Shown one piece after another: positions 1-8,914 of a DNA stretch of 43,239 nt; positions within the stretch are counted from its first letter, which is position 1; the number at the start of each line of letters is the position of its first letter. The position numbers were made by a program, and so were the translations under genes. The notes beneath the pieces were generated by a model. It was not told the origin of the DNA. It did no database searches and saw only the letters and a program-made list of their open reading frames with translations. The stretch comes from Prevotella sp. CAG:485 (GTDB taxonomy: Bacteria > Bacteroidota > Bacteroidia > Bacteroidales > Muribaculaceae), in the NCBI GenBank assembly GCA_000437495.1, contig FR897819.1:8124-51362 (forward strand), written 5' to 3'.

Positions 1-1141
1 GGTCTTCCACCAGACCTACCATATACTCTTTTGAGGAAGCGGGGAAGTAACGCTCAACATAGAGCTGACCCAGGGCTTCGCCCAACAGGCCTTCTACGGT
101 GCCGAGAGCACGTTTCCAACGGGGACGCTGCTGGGTGGCGCCGCTCAGCACTTTGCTGAATTCAAAGTTGGTGTCTGTGAAGGCGTCGCTCAGTGAGCCG
201 GAAGCGCTGCTTACGTAGTCCCACAGCATATAGTCTTTCATCTCGCGCTCTGACAGGGTGCTGAGCAGCTCGTTGGCCTTTTCCATGCTCTTAAGCTCCG
301 TAACAATGACTTTCTCAGGAGCCTCAAAGCCCATAACAGCGGGGAAATAGGCCTCCCAGTCTATTGACGGGTAGAGCTCTTTGAGCTGAGCCAGGGTGCG
401 GGGATTGTACATTGCCGGGATGTTGCGGCTCTCTTCGCGTGTAAGGGCTGCCTTGGCCATCTCGGTTTCAATCTTCATTACATTGGCGGCAATGCGTTTG
501 GCATCTTTTTTAGAATAGCCGGCATTGACCATTTGCTTTTCGATGAGGCGGATATAGGCTTTGCGCACCTTCAGATTCTCCTTGTCATTGAGCAGATAAT
601 AGTCTCTGTCGCCCATGCCAAGCGATGTTGAGCCTACATACATGGCATAGACCTTGCTGTTGGCCAAATCCTCCTGGAAACCTACCGAGAAGAAGGGGTT
701 GCCGTAGTTCTTATGCATGAAGTATATCAGCTGCGGCAGCTCGGCTTTTGAGGTGTTTTCAATTTTTTTCAGCACGGGCTGAATGGGCAGATTGCCTTCT
801 GCATTGCGGCGTGTGCTGTCGAGGGCAAGGTTATAAAGCGTAGAAACCAGATAGGCAACCGTGCCTTTCTGGGGGTTCGATGCGCTCAGACCCAGCACTA
901 TGTCTTTGATGCGGGCGTTCGACGTGTCGTTAAGCACGTCAAACTGGCCAAAACGGCTGCGTTCGGCCGGTAAGGGATGCTTCTGCAGCCAGCCGTTGTT
1001 TACATGACGGTAAAAGTCGGTCTTGGCCGACACGTTAGCGTCAAAATTTGCTGTATCAACGCTGCCGAGATGGTTCTGAGCGCTTACCGTCAGACCAATT
1101 CCGAGCAACACTGACAGCAAAATTGTTTTCATGTTGTTCAT
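1..1141 (-). CDS. M13 family metallopeptidase (neprilysin/PepO-like), N-terminal part, cut by window edge
   Basis: The frame is open to the left edge, so only about the first 380 residues are present. A signal peptide (MKTILLSVLLGIGLTVSAQ) is followed by features of the M13 N-terminal domain: a YRHVNNGWL segment near the N-terminus and a GMGDRDYYL segment mid-way. M13 enzymes are zinc oligopeptidases; the catalytic HExxH would lie in the missing C-terminal half, so activity cannot be judged here. The signal peptide implies a periplasmic or envelope location. Two in-frame ATGs exist, at 1141 and 1132. I give the outer one; the inner one makes the more usual signal peptide. The start lies 14 nt after cdsA, so it is probably the last gene of the LysM-barrel-cdsA operon. 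Confidence 0.88.
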   Translation of the reverse strand, partial: MNNMKTILLSVLLGIGLTVSAQNHLGSVDTANFDANVSAKTDFYRHVNNGWLQKHPLPAERSRFGQFDVLNDTSNARIKDIVLGLSASNPQKGTVAYLVSTLYNLALDSTRRNAEGNLPIQPVLKKIENTSKAELPQLIYFMHKNYGNPFFSVGFQEDLANSKVYAMYVGSTSLGMGDRDYYLLNDKENLKVRKAYIRLIEKQMVNAGYSKKDAKRIAANVMKIETEMAKAALTREESRNIPAMYNPRTLAQLKELYPSIDWEAYFPAVMGFEAPEKVIVTELKSMEKANELLSTLSEREMKDYMLWDYVSSASGSLSDAFTDTNFEFSKVLSGATQQRPRWKRALGTVEGLLGEALGQLYVERYFPASSKEYMVGLVED

Positions 1142-1155
1142 ATTAGATGTTAATG

Positions 1156-1971
1156 TTAGTTGTTTATCAGTTCTATGATTTGCATAAGGCACCAGACGGC
1201 GGGCATGGCCATGAGCATGGAGTCGATGCGGTCGAGAATGCCGCCGTGGCCGGGTATGAGATGTCCGGAATCTTTAACGCCTATGCTGCGCTTTATCATT
1301 GATTCCACCAGGTCGCCCCAAGTTGCGAATATCACGGTTACAACAGCCAGCAAAATCCACATAAGGTATTGTTGCTGAGGCAGTAAATCGAACCAGGGGT
1401 TCAGCCACCGGCAGAAAACCACTGAGGCAATGACACAGACTGTAAGGCCTCCAATAAACCCTTCCCAAGTCTTTTTGGGCGAAATTCGCTGAAAGAGTTT
1501 ATGGCGCCCTATGAGTGAGCCTACGCAATAGGCTCCGGTGTCGTTGAGCCAGATAAAGAAAAGCACAGCCAGCACAATTTTGCCTGTTGTGGCCATTGTC
1601 AGCATACTGCCCAGACCGATGCCAAGATAAACAATTGAAAGCACCGACACGGCAAGACGTTTGCCGGGGTCCTCGCTGTGTCGGTAAAGCTGAGTCACGC
1701 ATCTGCCTATAAAGAGCAGCACGGGCGCCCAGACAGGTATGATGTTGGCAATGCCTAAAATGAGGGCTATGAGTACGAGGAGGTCAATGAGGGGAATCAG
1801 GCAACGGCGCCACACCACCGGACCGGTGGTAAGGGTCGCCAACTCTTCATAAGCCAATCCGGCAAGGCATATTGTTAAAGCTGCAAACCACGTTTGTCCT
1901 GCAAAGTAGCAAAACAGAATCAGGCCTATATAGACTATGCCGGAGATGGTGCGTATGAGGAGTTTTTTCAT
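1156..1971 (-). CDS. cdsA: Phosphatidate cytidylyltransferase (CDP-diglyceride synthase)
   Basis: This inner-membrane enzyme makes CDP-diacylglycerol from phosphatidate and CTP, the branch point of phospholipid synthesis. At 271 aa it has the usual length, with hydrophobic membrane segments through most of the chain. The family signature is complete at residues 224-251 (SMIKRSIGVKDSGHLIPGHG, then GILDRIDS), and the conserved NDTGAY and SPKKTWEG segments lie near residues 143 and 164. It sits 7 nt downstream of the barrel gene and 14 nt upstream of the M13 gene, so cotranscription is likely. From memory, cdsA in many Bacteroidales follows ftsH; here it follows envelope-protein genes instead. 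Confidence 0.96.
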   Translation of the reverse strand: MKKLLIRTISGIVYIGLILFCYFAGQTWFAALTICLAGLAYEELATLTTGPVVWRRCLIPLIDLLVLIALILGIANIIPVWAPVLLFIGRCVTQLYRHSEDPGKRLAVSVLSIVYLGIGLGSMLTMATTGKIVLAVLFFIWLNDTGAYCVGSLIGRHKLFQRISPKKTWEGFIGGLTVCVIASVVFCRWLNPWFDLLPQQQYLMWILLAVVTVIFATWGDLVESMIKRSIGVKDSGHLIPGHGGILDRIDSMLMAMPAVWCLMQIIELINN

Positions 1972-1978
1972 ATCTCTG

Positions 1979-2662
1979 TTATTTGATGCGGAACCAATAG
2001 CCTATGGTGGCCATTACCGACATTGAGTTGGAACCTGCGAAATTCTCTTGCCGCCCTGATTTGAGCACGTTGCCGAGGCCATAGTAGAATCGGGCCTCCA
2101 ATATCACGGAATGACGGGGAGTGGCGAAAAACTCACCTCCCAGTCCGGCCGAGATGCCAAAGTCAATTTTATGATTGACATCCATGGTCATCTCCTGGGT
2201 ATTTTTGTGGTCGATGGGGAAGTCGGGCAGTTTGTCTATATTGGCAGGGTCGAAGTTGGCGCTTGTCGAGGAGCCGAGACAGAAGCCAATCTCCGGACCG
2301 GCATTGAAAAAGAATCTGCCGCGGCGTCCGAAATAGATGTGAGCCAACAGGGGTATCTGCAAGTAATTGATGGTGCGTGAGTAGCGGTAGGGCGCCGACT
2401 CAAAATTCTCTTTCCAACCGCGCTGCTCCCAGTTTAACTCGGCAATCAGTCCAAAATGGTTTTCCTCTATATAACGAACCTGGAATCCGAAAACGCCACC
2501 GGTGAGCATACCCTGTTTTACCGACGGGTTGAAGAAGATTCGTGAAAAATCCACGCCTCCCTTAGCACCTATAGATACTCGCGAGCTATAGTGTGTCTGC
2601 GCCATCAGAGTTGACAGGCAGCCCAAGGCTATGAACAGCAGAAGGATTCGCAGCTTACTCAT
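1979..2662 (-). CDS. PorT-like outer-membrane beta-barrel protein
   Basis: A 227-aa protein with a signal peptide (MSKLRILLLFIALGCLSTLMAQ) and alternating amphipathic strands. Typical barrel features are GAKGGVDFSRI near the start, INYLQIPLLAHIYF mid-way, and a C-terminal strand ending in aromatic residues (GYWFRIK). This matches the small porin-like barrel family (OMP_b-brl_2/PorT type) that is abundant in Bacteroidetes. The substrate or partner is unknown, and the family assignment alone does not show that it is the T9SS component PorT. Its start overlaps the end of the LysM gene by 8 nt, which suggests translational coupling. Together the two could form an envelope pair linking peptidoglycan and outer membrane, which is an inference. 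Confidence 0.8.
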   Translation of the reverse strand: MSKLRILLLFIALGCLSTLMAQTHYSSRVSIGAKGGVDFSRIFFNPSVKQGMLTGGVFGFQVRYIEENHFGLIAELNWEQRGWKENFESAPYRYSRTINYLQIPLLAHIYFGRRGRFFFNAGPEIGFCLGSSTSANFDPANIDKLPDFPIDHKNTQEMTMDVNHKIDFGISAGLGGEFFATPRHSVILEARFYYGLGNVLKSGRQENFAGSNSMSVMATIGYWFRIK

Positions 2663-4388
2663 TTATCTCAGAGTATGGGATTATGTCTAACTTGGTAATA
2701 GGCATTCCGGGCTGGAAGCGAAGCATATAAGCCGCGCTGTTATACTCGCCGCCGCCTGCCACACGCATCAAACGGAATGGCATCTGCAAATCCTTGTGCT
2801 CGCTGCCCGATTGCAGGAAATACCAGGCGGCATCATATCCCATAACGGAATATGTGGGGTATGAGCGCACCGGATTGGCGTGGAAGAATTCCTCATAGCG
2901 TTTTATGAACTGCTGCTCGGCCGGTTCGCGGTCGGCAAAATAGAAACGTGTGGGGAAGTCGGTGTTGGTCTCTTTCATCAGCTCCGTGTGGCCGCTGACA
3001 TGGACAATCCACGACGGACGTCCAATAGTGCGAACGTCTACTGCCGGGTTCTTGGCCATCCATGCCTTTATAGCCTCTAAATTGTCTACCATGCTTTTCT
3101 TGTTGTTGGCAAGGGAATAGAAGACCATGGGGCGCGACGGGTGGGGTAGAACATCATCGAGGTTTTCTGCGGCGTCGAAATTTTCACCGTCAAGTCTGTT
3201 CATCACCTGAAAGGCTATCTGGTCCTGAGCCTGCAGCGGGTCGCCGAGGAAGACGAAATATGAGTCGCCGTAATTCTCAACGATATACTGAGCCACCTGC
3301 GCATTAAAGTCGTTGGGCGACGACATAAGGTTAATCATGCTTGCGTTGCGCCGGAACAGAGAATCGCGCACTGCAAAAGCATTGATAAGCGTTTTGCCCT
3401 CCTTCTCGGCATAGTTGGCCAGAGACTCCGGCACTTTATTGTCGTAGGTGGTGAAGATAAGACTTGCTTTGGTCAGTCCGGGGTCAGACGTCAGCATGGA
3501 GCTTTCGTGGGAGCCGTTGATGAAGCTGATGTTAAGATGGCGGTTCACCTCACCGAACTCTTTTACTGCCGTGAGAAAGCCGCGGGCAAAGTCAATATCT
3601 TTGTTGGAAGCGGGCGATGACAGCACCACAGCCACATTCAGGTGATTGTCCACGCGTTTGTTGGCCATACTGTCGAAGATGGCCTGCTGACCTTCTTTGG
3701 TGTTCTCGCGCGGGTCAGTGGCTGCTTTGTAAACGGTATAATGGACATCGCCAAGGACGGGGATGGCCAGTTTTGCATTCTTCTTTATCTCAACGCCGGG
3801 GTTGGCGGCTTTGAGCAGCGACACGTCTATGCCGTGGTTTGAAGCTATTCCCTCGGCGCTCTCGTCGCGCTTCACTTCGTAGTAACGGAATGTAACTATG
3901 CCTCGCCGGGTTTCCAACACCGGAACAAGGTTACGCTGAGCGGTATTTTCCGGCACTTTAATCTCAGAATCGGCGGCCAAAATCGATGACCTGAGTTTCG
4001 GATTCACGGCTATGATGTCGGAAACGGTTGTGTTATAGCGCTTTGCAATGCCAAAAAGGGTGTCGCCATATTTCACTTTATAGGTCAGTACTCTCTCGGG
4101 CAGTGCCTCCGGCTTACTGTTATTTGTCAACTGAGGCAGATACAGGGTATAGCCTTTGGGAACCTCGGCGTTAAACCCTTGATTCCATTGCAGCAGGGAA
4201 TCGTAGTTCACACCCAGGTTACGCGACAGGGCATATAAGCTCTCTTTTTTTGTAACTTTATAGGTTTTGAATTTGCTGCCCATCAGTTCCACAGAACCGG
4301 TTACGGAGGTTACTGCCCATAACGCCGACGAACAACATATTGCAAGCAATAAGAGGGTCGACTTCCACTTTATGCTGCTATTTTTCAT
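2655..4388 (-). CDS. LysM-repeat protein with C-terminal periplasmic-binding-like domain
   Basis: A 577-aa secreted protein with an N-terminal signal sequence (about residues 1-27). Two clear LysM repeats lie near residues 42-86 (YKVTKKESLYALSRNLGV) and 102-146 (YKVKYGDTLFGIAKRYN), and a weaker third near 166-210 (YEVKRDESAEGIASNHGI). LysM modules bind peptidoglycan glycan strands. The remaining 350 or so residues resemble a type I periplasmic-binding (receptor-type) fold, with segments such as LNVAVVLSSPAS and YSVMGYDAAWYF. The ligand is unknown. It may act as a wall-bound sensor or as a regulator of peptidoglycan synthesis similar in layout to LpoA, but that is an inference. It is first in the operon, behind a near-consensus promoter at 4484-4515. 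Confidence 0.8.
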   Translation of the reverse strand: MKNSSIKWKSTLLLLAICCSSALWAVTSVTGSVELMGSKFKTYKVTKKESLYALSRNLGVNYDSLLQWNQGFNAEVPKGYTLYLPQLTNNSKPEALPERVLTYKVKYGDTLFGIAKRYNTTVSDIIAVNPKLRSSILAADSEIKVPENTAQRNLVPVLETRRGIVTFRYYEVKRDESAEGIASNHGIDVSLLKAANPGVEIKKNAKLAIPVLGDVHYTVYKAATDPRENTKEGQQAIFDSMANKRVDNHLNVAVVLSSPASNKDIDFARGFLTAVKEFGEVNRHLNISFINGSHESSMLTSDPGLTKASLIFTTYDNKVPESLANYAEKEGKTLINAFAVRDSLFRRNASMINLMSSPNDFNAQVAQYIVENYGDSYFVFLGDPLQAQDQIAFQVMNRLDGENFDAAENLDDVLPHPSRPMVFYSLANNKKSMVDNLEAIKAWMAKNPAVDVRTIGRPSWIVHVSGHTELMKETNTDFPTRFYFADREPAEQQFIKRYEEFFHANPVRSYPTYSVMGYDAAWYFLQSGSEHKDLQMPFRLMRVAGGGEYNSAAYMLRFQPGMPITKLDIIPYSEINE

Positions 4389-4641
4389 ATTATCTTAATT
4401 TTATGTTGCTACAAGAGTCATTTGTCTGTATTTTACACAGCAAACAACTCGTCTGATTCCCCAAACATGGGGCTTTTTCAGTGCAAAGTTATAGAAAATG
4501 AGGCTTATAGGCAAATATTAATCAACCGAAATTCCTGCATTTCGTTTTGGAATCTGCGCCGAATTTCCGCGATATGGTCTTAGACCTTGTGCCTTGACAG
4601 AGGTAAAAGATGAAGCGTCTGTATGTGCTGCAATCGGAGGG
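4389..4641. other. Intergenic spacer between nitroreductase-like gene and LysM gene
   Basis: A 253-nt spacer holding the LysM-operon promoter and its leader. It also has a perfect palindrome, GGTCTTAGACC, at 4576-4586, repeated at 37217-37227. I see no convincing coding sequence or clear intrinsic terminator for the hut operon. Confidence 0.6.
4484..4515 (-). promoter_or_regulatory. Bacteroidetes-type promoter for the LysM-barrel-cdsA operon
   Basis: On the minus strand TTTG (4515-4512), 20 nt, then TAACTTTG (4491-4484) exactly match the Bacteroidetes -33/-7 consensus. The start codon at 4388 would follow a leader of about 90 nt. The leader contains a CCCCA/TGGGG hairpin (4459-4472); on the plus strand that hairpin is followed by TTTTT, so it might instead stop antisense transcription. 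Confidence 0.75.
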
Positions 4642-5430
4642 TCAATCAAGCCAGAGAGGCTCGGGGCCGTACTCCCATTCGCCGCCGGCAACTATCTGCC
4701 AGTTGCATAAAGCTATGCCCAGGTCTATGTCGCTCTGCGCATATTCTTTATTCACTTTAGCGGTGATTCGCGGCATATCGGGTGTGTCGCCCGGTTGTAT
4801 GCAAATTCGGGTCGGATGCCTGTTCATTGACGATGGAGCGGCGGCAACGGCCTCAAGGGGTTTCTGCAGCTCAGGCCATTGTTTCAACACCTCTTCATAA
4901 GACATGGAATCGCTGCTCAGGACTGATGCTGCCGAGGGGCGCCTGGCACTCCCCGCAAGTCCTTTCATCATTCGTGCCATCAGGGTATTGCGCCGGTCAG
5001 ACTCATATCCCACAAGCAGGATAAAGGGTATGCGCCAGGTTACGCGAAGCTGAGCGGCCACACTGTCTGATTTATATGTGCCGCTGACAAAACACGTGCC
5101 AAGACCCTTGCTTACAGCCCTCAGAGCCACCTTCTCGGCCCAGTAACCTGCCCTCTGCATGCAGTCCTCATAGCTGGTGTCTACAACGCAGGCCACATAA
5201 TGGCGTGCATTGCGAAACATGCCGTAACCGGCGGTAAAACCTTCAAAGGGAGAGGGGTCGTTGAGAAATAACTGAAAATGTATGGCCGCATCGCGGCTGG
5301 TAGCATACGAGATTTCAGATCTCAGCGCCGCGACGGCACGCTCGTCAGGCTTCTTAAGCTGAAACGAGCGCACCGACCGGCGTTGAAATACAGCCTCTGC
5401 CAATAAGGCATCTTCAGGCTTTAGAATCAT
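4642..5430 (-). CDS. Nitroreductase-fold protein at the end of the hut operon
   Basis: A 262-aa protein with the FMN-binding nitroreductase start motif RRSVRSF at residues 18-24 and a later GYWAEKVALRAVSKGLGTCF segment that corresponds to the conserved AEKxxLxAxxxGLGT block of the superfamily. The closest type I can name is the TM1586-like putative nitroreductase group, at moderate certainty. Such proteins bind FMN and use NAD(P)H; the substrate cannot be read from the sequence. Its ATG overlaps the hutH stop codon by 4 nt, so it is very likely cotranslated with hutH. No step of standard histidine degradation needs a flavin reductase, so its role here is open. Confidence 0.75.
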   Translation of the reverse strand: MILKPEDALLAEAVFQRRSVRSFQLKKPDERAVAALRSEISYATSRDAAIHFQLFLNDPSPFEGFTAGYGMFRNARHYVACVVDTSYEDCMQRAGYWAEKVALRAVSKGLGTCFVSGTYKSDSVAAQLRVTWRIPFILLVGYESDRRNTLMARMMKGLAGSARRPSAASVLSSDSMSYEEVLKQWPELQKPLEAVAAAPSSMNRHPTRICIQPGDTPDMPRITAKVNKEYAQSDIDLGIALCNWQIVAGGEWEYGPEPLWLD

Positions 5431-6941
5431 TCGTCGTATGTGATTTCGTAGTTGTCAAGCCACTCCATAGTCTTGCGGATATAGTCGGCCATGACCACAT
5501 CATCCTCTACGAAAGGCACAACCTCGCGATAGTCTTTGAGGAAGCGTGCTATGATGGGTGACGATTTCATAGGACGGCGGAATTCAACGCCTTGGGCTGC
5601 GTTGAGCAATTCTATGGCTGCTATGTATTTAAGGTTGGAGATGATTTTGTGCAGCTTGGTGCCGGCATTGGCGCCCATGCTCACCAAATCCTCCTGTCCG
5701 TTGCTCGACACGATGCTGTCGCAAGATGCCGGCCATGCGTACATTTTGTTCTGGCTTACTACCGATGCTGCGGCATACTGCGGTATCATAAAGCCCGAAT
5801 TGAGGCCTGGATGAGCAACCAGGAACTCAGGCAGACCGCGTACGCCCAAAATCAGCTGAGCCACGCGGCGCTCCGAGATGTTGCCTAACTCGGCCAATGC
5901 CACGCCCATATAGTCGAACACGAGCGCCAGAGGCTCTCCGTGGAAGTTGCCACCGCTCACCACCAGGTCGCGGGCCGGGAAAACGGTGGGATTGTCGGTA
6001 ACGGAATTAACCTCCGTGTGAATCACGCTCGTAACGTAATTCATGCAGTCGCGTATGGCGCCATGAACCTGCGGTATGCAACGGAAGGAATAGGGATCCT
6101 GAACGGCCTTGTTGCTGCTGTTTATTATCTCGCTGTCTTTGAGGATATGCCGGATTATGAAGGCTGTTTTGGCCTGTCCCTTATGCGGGCGAACCTGCTG
6201 TATGCACGACATGAACGGGTCGATGCGGCAGTTGAATGCCTCCATACTGATGGCGGCAAACAGGTCGAAGCATTTCACCATTTTCCAGCCGTCGATGAGT
6301 GCCTTGATGCCGTTGGCGCTCATAAACTGAGTACCGTTGAGCAGTGCCAGTCCCTCTTTCGACTTAAGGGTGATGGGGCGCCAGCCAAAGATATTCAGAA
6401 TGTCTGAACCCGACATACGTTTGCCGTCATAAATCACCTCGCCTTCGCCAATAAGGGGGAGGAAGAGGTTGGCCAACGGTGCCAAATCGCCTGAAGCTCC
6501 CAACGAACCGCGGTCATACACCACCGGGTAGATATCGTTGTTGTAGAAGTCCAGGATGCGCTGCACTGTTGATACCTGAACGCCGCTGAAGCCCATGCTC
6601 AAAGCGTGAGCCTTGAGAAGCAGCATGATTTTCACTATCGTATTGTCGATAGGGTCGCCTATACTGCACGAATGGCTCTTGATAAGATTCTCCTGAAGCG
6701 TGCTCAGCTCATCGGGCGAAATGGTCTTGGAGCACAATGAGCCGAAACCGGTAGTTACGCCGTAGATAGGAGTGTCGGGATTCTCTGCTTTTTTGTCGAG
6801 ATAATTCCTGCATTCCTGAATTTTGCCGATGGCGAGGTCGCTGAGTTTCAGAAAAGCATGGCTCTTCAGCAGCTCTTCAATTTTGTTGTAATGAAGCGCC
6901 GTTGAGCCTATTTCATATACAGGCCGATTATTTGCTTCCAT
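5427..6941 (-). CDS. hutH: Histidine ammonia-lyase
   Basis: This enzyme catalyses the first step of histidine degradation, non-oxidative removal of ammonia from L-histidine to give trans-urocanate. At 504 aa it has the normal length. The Ala-Ser-Gly triad that cyclises into the MIO electrophile is at residues 149-151 inside GSLGASGDLAPLA, and the active-site loop tyrosine is at 60 in YGVTTGFGSL. FHGEPLA and other family blocks are present. It shares one nucleotide with the end of fchA and overlaps the nitroreductase-like gene by 4 nt, in the order hutU-ftcD-hutI-fchA-hutH. Confidence 0.97.
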   Translation of the reverse strand: MEANNRPVYEIGSTALHYNKIEELLKSHAFLKLSDLAIGKIQECRNYLDKKAENPDTPIYGVTTGFGSLCSKTISPDELSTLQENLIKSHSCSIGDPIDNTIVKIMLLLKAHALSMGFSGVQVSTVQRILDFYNNDIYPVVYDRGSLGASGDLAPLANLFLPLIGEGEVIYDGKRMSGSDILNIFGWRPITLKSKEGLALLNGTQFMSANGIKALIDGWKMVKCFDLFAAISMEAFNCRIDPFMSCIQQVRPHKGQAKTAFIIRHILKDSEIINSSNKAVQDPYSFRCIPQVHGAIRDCMNYVTSVIHTEVNSVTDNPTVFPARDLVVSGGNFHGEPLALVFDYMGVALAELGNISERRVAQLILGVRGLPEFLVAHPGLNSGFMIPQYAAASVVSQNKMYAWPASCDSIVSSNGQEDLVSMGANAGTKLHKIISNLKYIAAIELLNAAQGVEFRRPMKSSPIIARFLKDYREVVPFVEDDVVMADYIRKTMEWLDNYEITYDE

Positions 6942-7561
6942 TATATCTTCACCGAGTTTAACAACGACAGTTCCATTTCATTAGCCTTCTGCTGCAAATG
7001 GTCGCAGCGTGAAGCCAGTTCACCGGCCACATCAGCGTCTGTTATCGACGAGAGGTTTATGCGGCAGTTGAGAATAGCGCCCAACGCACCGGTGCGTGCG
7101 CACATCATTGCCACACAGGAGTCTGTTATGGCATTCTGGTTGCCTTTCTCTGCCACTTCCTTGATGTAAGGCATAATGCTTACGCACCGTTCAGCCACAC
7201 TCAGCGGCACACGGGCTGCATGCGTCAGAGCCTCCTGAATAGCAGCCTTGCGCACAGCCTTCTCCTCGTCAGTCTCCTTGGGCAGTTTGTAAGCGTTGAA
7301 CACGGTGTCGTAAGCAGCTGCGTCGTCGGCTATTGCCTGCAGCAACATGCTGATGGCGTTGTCGAATTCTGGAGCCAAAGCCTCCATGTCGGGCTGCACA
7401 TCGGCATACTTCTTGCGGCCGATGGTGAGTCCGGTAACCATTTTACCCAAAGCAGCTGCCAGAGTGCCTGCCAGAGCCGATACGCTGCCTCCTCCCGGAA
7501 CGGGGTCTTTGCCGGCAGTTACGTTGATAAACTCTTCTATTGTAATGTTTTTATATTCCAT
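6941..7561 (-). CDS. fchA: Formimidoyltetrahydrofolate cyclodeaminase family protein
   Basis: A 206-aa member of the cyclodeaminase/cyclohydrolase family, which converts 5-formimidoyl-THF to 5,10-methenyl-THF with release of ammonia. The conserved DPVPGGGSVSALAGTLAAAL segment is at residues 19-38. The chain is otherwise helical, as expected for this all-alpha fold. In mammals this activity is fused to the formimidoyltransferase; here it is a separate gene next to hutI, with ftcD one gene further upstream, so the two halves together complete transfer of the histidine one-carbon unit to folate. The start lies 13 nt after the hutI stop, and the stop overlaps hutH by one nucleotide. Confidence 0.92.
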   Translation of the reverse strand: MEYKNITIEEFINVTAGKDPVPGGGSVSALAGTLAAALGKMVTGLTIGRKKYADVQPDMEALAPEFDNAISMLLQAIADDAAAYDTVFNAYKLPKETDEEKAVRKAAIQEALTHAARVPLSVAERCVSIMPYIKEVAEKGNQNAITDSCVAMMCARTGALGAILNCRINLSSITDADVAGELASRCDHLQQKANEMELSLLNSVKI

Positions 7562-7574
7562 GGTAAAAGTTGTT

Positions 7575-8840
7575 TTAGTTTGTAGAGTAAGTGCAGAAAC
7601 CCTCTTTGAAAGTGGCCTTCACACAGTTCATTCCCACATAATAGGGCAGAGCGTTGTAGTTGTCGAATCGCAACACTGCCATATCGGCAAATTTGCCTTC
7701 CTCGAGCGACCCTGTAATGTCGGCCATGTCAAGGGCAGCGGCACCATTGAGCGTCATAGCTGTGATGACCTCCTCAACGCTCATCTTCATATAGATGCAA
7801 GCCAAGGCAATCGTGAGAGGTATGGACCCTGAGAAACAGCTGCCGGGATTGAGGTCTGTGGCGAGAGCTACCGCGCATCCTGCCTCTATGAACTTGCGGG
7901 CAGGGGCGTACGGCTCGTGCAAAGCAAAAGCGGTGAGAGGCAACAGCGTGGCCACCACACCGGCTTCAGCCATTCGCTTGATGTCGGCATCGCTCACATG
8001 GAGAAGATGATCGGCCGACACCGCTTTTAACTCCGCGGCAAGACCGGCGCCGCCAAGCTGCACAATCTCGTCAGCATGCAGCTTCAGTTTATAGCCCAGG
8101 GCACGCGCTGCCTGCAACAGTCTGCGGCTGTCTTCAAGCTCAAACACTTCCTTCTCGCAGAAGACGTCGCAGAACGTGGCTTTGTTGCGGAATCGAGGCA
8201 GCATTTCTCTGATTATCAGGTCGGTGTATTCGGCTGTCCTTCCCTTATATTCACGCGGCACGGCATGTGCGCCGAGGAAGGTGCTCACTATACGCACGCC
8301 TGTCTTCGGGTCGGAAGCCAACAGACTGATAGCATCGAGCATACGGCGTTCACTGTCCATGTCAAGACCGTAACCGCTCTTTGCCTCGACTGTGGTAACA
8401 CCCATGCGGCGCATCTCGGCCAGCATCCAACGGGCATTCTCGGCCAGCTCCTCTGCCGTGGCTGAACGGGTGGCATCTACGGTGCTTTGTATGCCGCCAC
8501 CCTTGCGCATGATGTCCATATAGCTCTGACCCTCAAGGCGCCAACGGAACTCTTCAGCCCTATAACCGCCAAACACTAAGTGAGTGTGGCTGTCAACAAA
8601 TCCGGGAAGCACCACGCAGCCCTCGGCATCATATTGCTCAAAGGCCACCGGACTCAGCTTCATGTATACCGGCAGTTCGGCCATGCTGCCAATTCGGGCT
8701 ATGCGTCCGTCAACACAGGCAATGAAAGAATTTTCCTTCACATCGAGCCTGCGCATGGCAAAACCCTTTACGGCCTCATTGCCCAATGGCGTAACCACCT
8801 TGGCATTGACAATGAGCATATTTCTCATTTCGTAACTCAT
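7575..8840 (-). CDS. hutI: Imidazolonepropionase
   Basis: An amidohydrolase that opens 4-imidazolone-5-propionate to N-formimidoyl-L-glutamate, step three of the pathway. At 421 aa it has the usual length. Metal ligands and catalytic residues of the amidohydrolase fold are visible: HTH at 85-87 (FVDSHTHLVFGGYRAEEF), His192 in GAHAVP, His255 in HADEI, Asp277-His278 in SADHL, and Asp329 in ATDLNPGS. The chosen ATG gives an N-terminus slightly longer than needed; a second ATG four codons in (MRNMLIV) is equally possible. It lies between ftcD (74 nt upstream) and fchA (13 nt downstream). Confidence 0.96.
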   Translation of the reverse strand: MSYEMRNMLIVNAKVVTPLGNEAVKGFAMRRLDVKENSFIACVDGRIARIGSMAELPVYMKLSPVAFEQYDAEGCVVLPGFVDSHTHLVFGGYRAEEFRWRLEGQSYMDIMRKGGGIQSTVDATRSATAEELAENARWMLAEMRRMGVTTVEAKSGYGLDMDSERRMLDAISLLASDPKTGVRIVSTFLGAHAVPREYKGRTAEYTDLIIREMLPRFRNKATFCDVFCEKEVFELEDSRRLLQAARALGYKLKLHADEIVQLGGAGLAAELKAVSADHLLHVSDADIKRMAEAGVVATLLPLTAFALHEPYAPARKFIEAGCAVALATDLNPGSCFSGSIPLTIALACIYMKMSVEEVITAMTLNGAAALDMADITGSLEEGKFADMAVLRFDNYNALPYYVGMNCVKATFKEGFCTYSTN

Positions 8841-8914
8841 AATTCGCCGCTATTTATGAGGGCTGCCGAAGCAAATATTCTTTCAAACCCTCTTTTTAAG
8901 GTGTGAATTAAAAT

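Noticed and set aside
4459..4478. CCCCA/TGGGG hairpin followed by TTTTT on the plus strand
   Set aside because: It looks like a small terminator, but no plus-strand gene lies upstream, and on the minus strand it is just part of the LysM leader.
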